This document shows, piece after piece, positions 36,069 to 45,969 of a DNA stretch of 64,000 nt; the first letter of the stretch is position 1, and each line of letters begins with the position of its first letter. The position numbers were made by a program, and so were the translations under genes. This stretch comes from Neurospora tetraspora (lineage: Eukaryota > Ascomycota > Sordariomycetes > Sordariales > Sordariaceae). Below the pieces are notes generated by a model. It was not told the DNA's origin and searched no databases. It saw only the letters and a program-made list of their open reading frames with translations. The stretch is from NCBI RefSeq assembly GCF_033439725.1, contig NW_026944386.1, positions 4,526,001 to 4,590,000 on the forward strand, given 5' to 3'.

Positions 36069-39000
36069 TCACCACCACGCCTCCTTCACGCCCCTTACAT
36101 CGCTTCCGGCAGCATCGCCATGGCTCCCTCTCTCACTCGCCACTAGCATCTCATGCGCCCGCGGACCTCTCGGGTTGCACGGGTCATACCGAACATAAAA
36201 CGACTCCGGGTCCCAAACGCCATAGGTAACGAGTTGATCGTTGATGAAGGCGGCTAGGCGCTCCTCGTAGGGACGGTCGTCGGATGGGTTACCTGGCAGA
36301 TCACCGCTAGTGGTGGTGGACATGGAGTCAAAGCTGGAGGATAAGGTCTCGGTCTCCTCTGTTTCTGCTTCTGGGTCGGACAGCTGGTGGTGAGTGGTGG
36401 GAGGGGTGGTGATGAGGATGGTGTGGGGTTCTTGCTCGGAAGTTTGGCTGTGGTTATCTGCATGGGGATGGTGCATGTCCTTATCGGACTGCTGGAGGGA
36501 AATTCCCATCCTCGCAAACGCCTCCTCAAGACCACGGCGGCCCTCCTCTGCTCTCCGGAACGCCTCATCGTTGTGGTGGCGGGCCTCAACCAGAGAGTAT
36601 TGCTGAGCGGACCGATGATGCTCGCCCTCATGACCAACCTCCACTAGTAAGCGATGGCCTTCCTCGGCGGTGCGCATTGAAGAGTCATGGTAGTCCCATG
36701 CTTCCTGTAGGAGACGGTAGCCCTCTTGCGCTTGGAGGATCGCTTCGTCGAAACGATGCCGGGCGGAGATCAGACTTGGAGCATCTTGGGGGGTCTGGCA
36801 GTCTTGCGAGACGTCCTGCGAGAGCGAGAGAAGAAGGTCGGCTTCTCCGAGTTGGCGGAATGCCTCAGAGTTGTGGTGTTGAGCGCGGAGAAGGGAGTTA
36901 TGCGCCTGTTGGGAGAGAAGCAGGGACTCGTCGATTTGGTGCCAGGCTTCTTGGAGGAGGATCTGCTGTTCGTGAAAGGGAGTGGCTTTTTGCTCAGCAA
37001 GGGTAAGGGAGTTGTCAACCTGCTGAATCCCCAACATCTGCCGCAGCTTTTCCTCCCCCTCAGCTTTGACCCGAGCAGCTTCAGCTTCGGTCTTTCGCTT
37101 GGCCTCTGCCTCCGCCTTGCGTTGAGCTTTCTTCCGGCGCTTGACCTCTTCAGCGGCTTTCTTCCTCGCCTCTTCCCTCTCAGCCCTCTCCCTCGCCTCT
37201 TCTACTTCCTTCTTCAGCTTCTCAGCCTCCCTTTTTAACCGTTCAGCCTCTTCCTTCTCACGCCGAATCCTAGCCTCCTCCTCACGCCTAACCCTCGCCT
37301 CCTCCATCGCCCTCCGAATGGCCTCCTCTTCCGCCTTCCTCACAGCCTGCGCCTCCCTCTTCAACCGCTCAGCCTCCTCTCTGGCCCGACGCTGCTGCTC
37401 TTCCTGAGCTCGACGAGCAGCAGCCTCCAAATCAGCCTGACGACGACGTTCAACTTCCTCAACAGCCTTCTTCTTTGCCTCGGCCGCGCGTTTCTTAGCT
37501 TCCGCGGCTTTGCGCTTTTTGGCATCCTCTGCCCGGCGCTTGGATTCCTATTCCGCTTGCTGCCGTTTGACGAGGTCGGCTTTGCGCTTGGCTTCTGCTG
37601 CTGCTTTGGCTTCGGCTTCGGCTTTGAGTTTGGCTTTTTCGGCGGCCTGTTTTTCTTCGGCCTGACGTTTGAGCTCGGCCTGGCGTTGAAGTTCGGCTTG
37701 ACGCTTGAGCTCGGCCTGGCGTTGAAGTTCGGCTTGACGCTTGAGCTCGGCCTGACGTTGAAGTTCAGCCTGAACAGCGGCTTTGGCTTTTTGTGCGGCT
37801 TCATGGGCTTTCCGTTCGGCTTCATGGGCTTGACGTTGCAGTTCGCCCTGAAAAGCGGCCTCAGCTTGTCGAGCGGCCTCGTCGGCTTTCCCTTTCTCCT
37901 CGTCAGCTTTCCGCTTCTCCTCGGCAAGGCGTTCTAATTCGACCTGTTGCTTGAGTTCCGCTTGCCGCTGTTCTTCGGCCTTTCGTTCGGCTTCGGCTTT
38001 TTTCCTCTCTTCGGCAAAACGCTTAGCTTCAGCCTGGCGAGCGGCTTCGGCTTTCCGCTTCTCCTCAGCCAGTCGCTTTGCTTCAGCTTGACGTTTCTTC
38101 TCCTCGGCTATGCGCTTGGCTTCCTCCTCTTTCTTACGCCTGGTGTCCTCTTCGGCCTTTTGTCGAGCTTCCTCCGCCTTTTTCTTGACCTCCTCGGCCG
38201 CCTTCTTTGCCTCGTCGGCCTTGCGCTTGGCCTCGGCAGCCTTCCGCTTCTGCTCAGCTTTTCGCTCTTCTTCAGCTTTAAGTTTGGCCTCAACTTCAGC
38301 CAGCCGTATAGCTTCCAGTTCAGCCTTTTGCCTGGCTTCCAGTTCGGCATTCTGCTTAGCCTCCAGCGCGAGCCGCCTAGCCTCCTCTTCCCGGACCGCC
38401 TCCTCCAACTTCTTCTGCTCCTGCATAGCATACCACTCCTTCTCCGCTTGCAGCCTAGCCTCCTCCTCAAACTTCCTTTTCTTCTCCTCAGCAATCCGTT
38501 CCTCCTCTTTCTTCCTCTCCTCCTCTTTCCTCAACTCTTCCTCTTGCCTCTTCTTCTCCTCTTCAGCCAACCGCTGCTCCTCGTCCCTCTTTCTCACCTC
38601 CTCCTCCTCCCGTCTCCTCGCCTCTTCCTCCTTGACCTTCTGCAAACGGGCCTCCTCTTCCTTCAGCCTCTGCAACCGAGCAGCCTCCTCCTTCTGATGT
38701 TGCTCCAGCCGCCGGGCCTTCTCTTCGTCGAGCTTCCTTTGGGCTTCGCCCACTTTTCGATCGAGCTCGGCTTGGTGCCGAGCTTCGGCTTGGCGACGGA
38801 GTTCTTCGCGCGCGGCAGCTTGTTCGCGGAGACGGGCTTCTTCTTTCTCGCGGTCGAGACGCTTGCGGAGCTTGCGCCGCTCTTTCTTGGCTTTGGAGGC
38901 TTCTTTGGATTTGTCGAGGGGAGGCGGGTTGGGGGTGGAGGTGGCGTCATGGTTGGGTGTGTCACGCGGAGAAGCGGGAATATCAGTGGGGAGGACAGTG

Positions 39001-42000
39001 GGAGCGGCTTCGGGAGCGGCTTCGGGACCGGTGGATGGCTCTGCAGCAGGCTGTGAGACATCTGCTGAGGCGATGTCGTCCAGTTCCTTTGGTTGAGCAA
39101 CGTCGGAGGTATCGTGATCCGGAACATCGTGTGTGGAAGGGCCTGCTGTTGAGTGAACGTCTTTCGGCTGAGGCTTGACTGCTTCTGCAGGCGCTTCCTG
39201 CTCCTTGACAGATGAGTGTTCGGTGCTAGCGTGTCCAAGCTGATTGTCAAGAGCACTTTGCTGCGCCTCTTCGGGAACACACCTGCCACCCTTGCTGTCA
39301 ACCAAGGCCTCTTGACTTTGAGTACCCTCTTCTGCATCAGGTTTCCAATCAATCGCAAAACCATCCTTGTCGTTTGTCTCGACAACGACGACATTATTGA
39401 GGAAGGCCTCGAAGAAGTCCTCTTCGGAAATATCGGCCGGGATCTCAAACTTGCCAAAAAGTTTGGTGCTATCACCTGCCTCTTTACGCCTGAGATGTTC
39501 GGCATAAAGAGGCTTCACCGAATCTCGAAAGCGAGCCTCCTCCTCTGGGCTCAGACCGTCCTTATTCGCAAGGACCTGACCTCTGGACTCGTCCTCGGGA
39601 GCACCTGACTTCGGCCCAATCTTTGCCATGGTCTCGTTGAGCACATCCTTGATTGCCTCTCGGTTAAATCCGCCGGTCTTGAGGGATTCATAAATCTGGG
39701 CCTTCGATTCGGCGACCACTTCGGACCTGGCGGCCTTCTTCTTCTTCGCCTCCTTTTCTTGTTCCTTCTTCTTTCTGTTCCTTCGGCGCTGCCTTTCCTT
39801 CTGAGCATCGGTCCTCGTGTCAGGCTCTGCGGCCTTCTCGTCAACATTCTCCGCCTCGGCATTCGTTGCCTCAGCCTGTTCCGCAGAGGCCCCGGTCTTT
39901 CGCCGTTTGAGAGGGTTCAAAGCCAAGAGGCCCTTGTCAATGTTCCTGTCCAACTTGTCCACCATTCTTTCAGCCCGACGCACACTTGCCAGTTCCTCTT
40001 TTGTCAAGATACTCTCTCCATCCGCATCTGCCAGGCTACTGAATCCCGGCCTGGGCGGTTCCGGCAGCGGCCTCGGTCTAGGGAACGGCTGCAGCCCATC
40101 AAAACCCGATCTAGTCCTCCTCGGAGAAGAGTTACCCGATGAACTGGGCGTCTCATCATCACATTCACACTCACTCTCGCCATCATGATGATGCTGATGA
40201 GAGGTTACATAACGGCAATGACGACAAGCGCAAGACCTCGACCCCATGCCTCCCGCAACAAGCGCAGTCCTCGGCGGCTCCGGGTGGTTTTCAAACCACC
40301 CATCCACCCGTCCCTTCAAGGCCACGTACTCATCGTACAAATCCTTTCTCCTGACCCTAATCTCGGCAAGACGTACCCTTCTCGGTGGCCCCACCACCTC
40401 CTCATCGCAAGGGTCCCAACTCTTGACCCAGGCGTCCGGAGGGCCCACCCACTGCGGCCACTCGAAGCTGAGGGTATTCAGCGCCGCCAGCGTCACCCTG
40501 ATGTTCAGGTAAGGGTGATCCGCCCTCAGCGCAATGCAGTAATCCGTGCTCTTGCCTTGGCCGTAGTCGAAGTGTTGGCCCGGATTGACGAGATTCTGTT
40601 GATTCGGGTTCCCTCTCAGACTAATAAACGGCGTCGAGGACGAGTCATACCTTGGCACATGTTTAAACTCCTGCAACACCGAAGTCTTGGAGAAATATAC
40701 CCCTTCGTTCCAGCCCAGTTGGCATCCCATGTCGCGTATCGCATCCAGGAACTCGTGCGTCCCCGGCGAGACGCCGGACCGCAGGCGCTCGACATGGCAG
40801 TGCAGCGCCATGAAGGAGAGCATCCTTCCATTTTTTGTGACTGTCTCAAGCCAGGTCTTGCACTCGTGCACAGTCTGGAAGTCAGGCACCGTGATGTCGC
40901 GGATGTTTTGCAGACTCAAGCAGTCGCGGATGAACTTGGTGAAGGATCGAAGTTGCTGGCACGGCATGAATCCGGGGGGCGAGTACCGCTCGCAGTGCAG
41001 GAGGATGTTGATTTCGCCGGCCAGTCCGTCCTTGCCGATTTGAGAGAGTTCCATGATTAAGGGGGTGGGGCCAATGATGTAGGGAGGCCATTGAGGCAGG
41101 TAGGGGTGCCAGTGGTGTCGGATGCGGCGGTAGAAGAGGTTGGCGGCGGGCTCGATTAGGAACCATTCTTGCTGTTGGGGGAGGTTGGGTTAGTTACGGT
41201 CGGAGTGAAGAGAGGGGCAATGGTTGGGTTTGGTAAAAGAAGGAGAGGGAAGGGGGAAGAGAGAAGGAAAAAGGGAGAAACTTACAGCACTAAACCCCTC
41301 AAACCACATCGGCATAACCCTCGAGTTATCCGTCGTCTTCGAAATCCGCGTGTACGTCGGGAGGCGCTCAGGCTCTGGAAGCGGAGGAAGCAGACGTAGA
41401 TCCCTCTGTTCATCCCAAGGCACTACCGCTGGGGTATATGGCACCGAGTGCAGCAGCGACTCTCGCGGCTGCGGCTGCGAAGATTTGGAAACTCTGTATG
41501 GCGACGAGCGGGAGAGTAAAGGGGATGAAGAAGCGGGTAGTGGGGAGTAACGATCGTCTTTGGGTTCATGTTCTGTCGCTTTGTCGACATCGACATAGAC
41601 AGTGGCAGTCGGAGGGGTGGTCGGCTGGCCTTGAGTACCACCTCCAGGGCAAGGGGCGGCTTCGGGTTGTTGTAGTTCGGGGACTACCACTGGTTGGGGA
41701 GGTGGGAGCTGATCAGTTCCCATATGCTGATCCGGCAAGATAGATCCCATTGGCGCGACCGGTGCGATAGGCGGTGCCAACAAAGCTACAGGAGCCATCG
41801 CCGCCGGAGAATACGGCGACACTTGCGGCGACCGAGGAGAGACCGAGACCATCTGCTCTGGCTCCTGTTGCTGTTGCTGCTGTTGAGCCTCATACTCGGT
41901 GTTGACAATCTGTTGGGACAGGTTGAGTGCCGGCGGTACAACTTTGTGGATCACGTCATTTTCCTTGTACAGAGCCTGAGATCCCTTAGACCACTTGCGC

Positions 42001-43679
42001 TTGTGACCCTGAGCGCAGGGAGAGATGGAAGAGGACGGATGGCTGTCGTGGTTGTCGTGGTCCTGTTGCTCTGCCTTTCCCTTGCCCTTTTCTTCCTTGC
42101 TCGGTCTCTTTTCTCCTGTAACCATCTCCTGAAGAAGGCATTCGGCTTGCTTGTCATCAGCAGCATCGGCAGCATTGCCGGCATCGGCCTCGACATCGGC
42201 ATGGGCATCAGACTTAACCTGTGCCTCCTCCGGACTCGCCTCGAGCTTATCTTCCGACGACGTAGTGACAAGAAACGTCCTCCAATGTGGCAGTGGGCTC
42301 CCGTCATCAACGAATAACTGCGAACTGTCACTTTCATCATCCCCTAGAACAAGATCTCCATGGTCTCCAATCTCTCCATGATCTCCCAAGGCTTCAAGGT
42401 CCGAATAATCCGGAAGCCCAGAACCATCATCATGCCCATGGAGCGCCAATGGAACGTCAAAGGGGTCGTCCTCGGGCAGTGGGACGTCAGCTGGATCGAG
42501 TTGAACGGCAAGCGATGATTTAGAGTCTGAGCTCGTTGCCTGAGAACTGTCTTCGGGAGCGGCACGGGCAGGGAGGAGATCGCTCCAGTCCATGTCGTCG
42601 TAGGAAGTGCACGTGGGGATTATGTCGGGGAGGTGTTGATGGTCTTTGTTTTGGGCTTTGAGGTTGTCGGCGATGAACGTGGGAACAAGGCTGGGGGAAT
42701 TTTGCTCTTCAAGTTCCAGTTCCACATCATATTCAGACAACGAAGGCGGGAAAGGAACTTGAATGCCAGTCGGACCTGGATACTGGAGCGCTTCCTCTTC
42801 GTGGTTGCCATCCTCGTAGTGGACGGTTTCAAGGTAATCTCCAGCTCTACTGGCGAGCGACGGCAGCAGGAAATCCTCGATGTACTCCTCCGGCCCCGAC
42901 TCAAGACCGTCTTCATTCACATCATCAGACGGGAGCGGGACCAGGGCTGGATTGACCGACGCCACCGACGCCTCAGTGTCTTCTCCTCCTTCCTCAGCCA
43001 TAACAACAGAAGCAACAGCCAGTGCATCCAAGAGAAGAGAAGAAGTAGCGTCACGAAGTCTTTGTTGGGTCTCCAGAAGTCTAGAGGTAGAGCAAGTGCC
43101 GTTGTTCTGGGCGTCTTCAGCGGCTTCGAGGTCGGTAATCCTTTGGCTCAGTTGTGCGAGCATGTCTGGGATCTTTGCCTTTGGAAGGGTGCGCAGAGCC
43201 TCAGGCTCGGGCTCGGGCTCTGAAGGTTCGTTCATGACTTGGTCGAGTGGAGGGGTAAGACTGCGGCGCTCTTGGTCTTGGCTGGTGGACATGGAGTTGC
43301 GCTTGGAGTTCGTGGTTGTGTTGTCGACGTCGTCCATGGCAGTGGGCTTGTCATCGGTGTTCTTATCGCCGAGGTCGACAAGTTGATGGTCCTCACGGGC
43401 TTCGGCTGGGGGCGTGAGGCTGCGCTCTTCAGTTGAAGATTCCTGCATCGAGTTGGTTGTGTTGTCGACGTCGCTCACGGAGTTGGGATTGTCCTGAATC
43501 TTGTCGTCGATGATGTCACCAAGGTGGTGGATCTCTTGGGCTGCGACAGTAGTCCAGAATGGAGAGCCGGCGGGCGGAAGGACTAAAGGCGACTCAGGGA
43601 GCGGGATGTCGGTCGCCTGGGGCTCGCTTGGGGGCGTCGGCGGGGGAGTTGGTTCTTTTGACGGTTTGGAGAGCGACAT
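36069..43679 (-). CDS. Giant coiled-coil protein gene, interrupted by one in-frame TAG
   Basis: I do not recognise the family. There are two exons on the minus strand, 43679-41286 and 41171-36069 (donor GTAAGT, acceptor CAACAG, phase 0). They would encode about 2,500 residues but for a TAG at 37550-37548. Residues 1-800 are acidic and Pro/Ser-rich, with a duplicated SLTPP-containing segment (about 51-91 and 98-144). Around the splice junction begins a folded-looking domain (WFEGFSAQEWFLIEPAANLF through FEWPQWVGPPDAWVKSWDP, about 320 residues). Then come a Cys/His cluster (CACRHCRYVTSHQHHH) and a basic-acidic linker. After that about 600 residues are Ala/Glu/Lys/Arg-rich and form one very long helix or coiled coil, with tandem RQAELKRQAELQ units. 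After the TAG the helix continues for about 200 residues and gives way to degenerate helical repeats (ARHHNDEAFRRAEEG type) and an acidic tail ending KEAWW. As annotated from the ATG the product would stop at 37548. An ATG at 43772 is an alternative start. Confidence 0.8.
37548..37550 (-). other. In-frame TAG (nonsense codon) in giant coiled-coil gene
   Basis: The reading frame on either side is identical in phase and composition (KRQQAE before, ESKRRAEDAKKRK after). The codon sits where Gln is the usual residue of the repeat, so CAG to TAG by a single C-to-T change is the simplest account. No GT-AG pair of usable length removes it. Confidence 0.85.
37661..37768 (-). repeat. 18/36-bp tandem repeat encoding RQAELK/RQAELQ
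   Basis: Six 18-bp units alternate between two versions (CTTGACGCTTGAGCTCGG and CCTGGCGTTGAAGTTCGG on the plus strand), giving a higher-order 36-bp period. On the coding strand they encode six-residue helical units. It lies about 110 bp upstream (coding sense) of the TAG. Confidence 0.85.
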
Positions 43680-45969
43680 GTTGTTAACTTTGATTAGCCT
43701 TGTCTGTCGTCTGTTCTCGAGAGTTCGGGCTGGTTTTGATGAGTAGAGATAAAGGTAAGTAGGTAGAGGCAACGCGATGGGGTTGTTGCGAATGTGATGA
43801 GCGATTGTTTTGTTTGACGGTTGTGTTGTTTTGTTGTAGGGGTTGTTTAAGAGAAGAGGGGCGAAATGAAAAGTGCAAAATGGAAGTGCGCCGCACGCTA
43901 TCAGCTTGGTGAAGGTGAAAGCAGGCCGAATTGGAAGTGAAGGGTCGTTGACACTACATCAGTGAATTACTATCCGGCGCGCCCAGCCCGGAACCAAGGC
44001 TGACAGCTGTCTCCGGGGCAACTTGACACTTGACAACGACGCGTCATTGGACGAAGGCTTGCCATCTCGGTGAATGTGGAAGGGCCTCGAAGAAAAACCC
44101 TGGCAGTCACCTGCGCGCCTTGGCTGTTGGGACGAGAGATGGGATGAAAGAGGATGGTGAAGGCGGAGGATGGAAGGTACCTCTAGGTAGCCACACCACA
44201 AGCGAAGGAACCATTACTACATGAAAACTCCAGTGGAGTGACTGAGTCCTTGGAATGAATGTTCTGGCATTTCTTCGTGGAAACAATGATGCGTGTTGGC
44301 CGCTAATCATGGACTTTGTTGTCTTTTGAAGTCGGTTGAGCGGCCACGTACGGGAGACAATGATGATGGGACGAATTCACTCATGAACCTTAAAGCTTCT
44401 CAGGAAGCAAGGCACATACGTCATCGAAGACTACCCCATCAACCTCGGAGACCAGGGGAAGCATCTACAAGCATTAAGCATCATCCTCATGAGCTTCCTG
44501 GCCATCCATCACCTGCAATCGGTGTATTGCAGATGATGGTTCTTCACTGATGTTCCATATTCCGGGACTTTACCTTGCGGCTTCGACCTCTTATTGTTAC
44601 ATCCCCAACCCACATTCTGTTCAACGGATTCCTTGATCTTCTCGTGCGCATCGGGCGATGCGTGCTCTTGGTGGCTCAAAATGGTGGCACTGCCGGATGT
44701 TGAAGCTCAGCAGCAGCTAGATCGGTCCCGCATTCCAATCCGGATACGAAGATTGAAATGTGAAGAAAAATGTTAAAAATATCATTTCATGGCCGCCAAT
44801 CAATAATTTCCAATTGAATTAACCAGAGATTGAATGGACAAGATGTCAGCGCCGAGTGTCCTAAGTGCATGTGGCCGGTTGATACCCTAGTGCGATTATA
44901 ATTCTGCTGGATTGCTTGATACTCAGCGCCATATTCCCACCTCTCCTCCACGCTCCCGGTGAGAGAAGAATGTTTGCCTAACATGAATAAGTTGAGCCTA
45001 CTTCGACAACTCAATCCATGTCTTCAAGTTTGTTAGCCGTGGTTCTTTGATCGAGTGTCCTCGTCCCCTCAGACTGGTTGACAAAACGCCAAGCCCAGCT
45101 TTCCATCCAGTGGGTGTTCCAGCGGCCCCGCAGGACCTTCCCGTCACTGCCCCTGGGACCCGGACTAGAAGCATATAACCCGGAAAATTCAGACCTTTCA
45201 CTACGGTCCAGTAGCTTACGTGGTAAGTGTGCTGCGATCCAGAAAATGCGTTGGTATTTTCGTACGTCTGCCGGTCAACACCATGAGTTCGAATCCGGAT
45301 ATGGGCGGGCTGAGCTTTTTGTCTTTTTTTCTCTCTTTGGTTTTTCCTCAGCTTTTGTTTTCTAGGTACCTTGACGGGAGGGAGCATTATCGATTGATGG
45401 TGTTCACCTTTTTGATCTGGATGTTGGTCAGTGAAGCCGTGCTTTACAGGATACCTACAGCTACGTGACAAAAGTCTCCGGGTTGCGGGCATTTGCATTC
45501 CCGTTGGGCGATGCTTTCTTCAACCCATCACTGATTTACCTACAAATTATTACCGAACATTATACCATTGACACCCCTATCAACCATTCCATGTTTCCCG
45601 TCACACCAACATTGCAATCCATCTTGCACTCGCCTGTAGTAAACATGTAACCACCAACCAATTAGCGTCCCCTCCACTAACAACAGCGCTATAACGACCG
45701 GCGTTGATGGCGCGGATATCGGAATGGAACCCTGCATGCCCCAAAAGCACAACATCGGCGCCAAGCCCCCTCTCTAATCCCAGTCTCCACGCTCACTGTA
45801 ACGGTTCGCTTACGAGATCCCATGGATCCCTCCCATTCTTTCTTTTGACTTCATCTCACTTGTTCTTCCTTTGTGACAGAAACAACAAACGAGATGAGGC
45901 TATTCGGAAGATTTGTTGACTGTATTGCCATTTTGTTTTATTTGCAGCCGCCTTAACGCACAGGAGATT
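43680..45969. other. 2.3 kb divergent intergenic region
   Basis: Shared upstream region of the giant coiled-coil gene and the first HET gene. A possible tRNA-like pol III segment lies at 45200-45330 (listed separately). Just before 45948 there is an intron-end-like string (TTTTATTTGCAG) that fits a 5' UTR intron of the HET gene. Confidence 0.5.
45205..45330 (+). ncRNA. Possible tRNA-like or pol III gene relic
   Basis: The sequence has a D-arm-like TAGCTTACGTGGTAAGTG (45212-45229; GCTT and AAGT can pair around a GGT loop). About 60 nt later comes a perfect B-box GTTCGAATCC (45287-45296), and after that T5 and T7 runs (45316-45320, 45324-45330) that would stop RNA polymerase III. However, the T-stem and acceptor stem do not pair well, so it is not a normal tRNA. 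It could be a decayed tRNA or another pol III transcript, or chance. Confidence 0.25.

Noticed and set aside
36069-37430. Separate 453-codon gene starting at an internal ATG
   Set aside because: It is the continuation of the giant coiled-coil gene beyond the in-frame TAG, in the same phase; no promoter or start context suggests an independent gene.
37947-39056. 369-codon Leu/Phe/Ser-rich plus-strand frame
   Set aside because: It is the antisense of the Glu/Lys/Arg coiled-coil tract and has the expected complementary composition; not a membrane protein gene.
40185-41060. 291-codon plus-strand frame
   Set aside because: Antisense to the conserved domain of the giant gene; no domain of its own.
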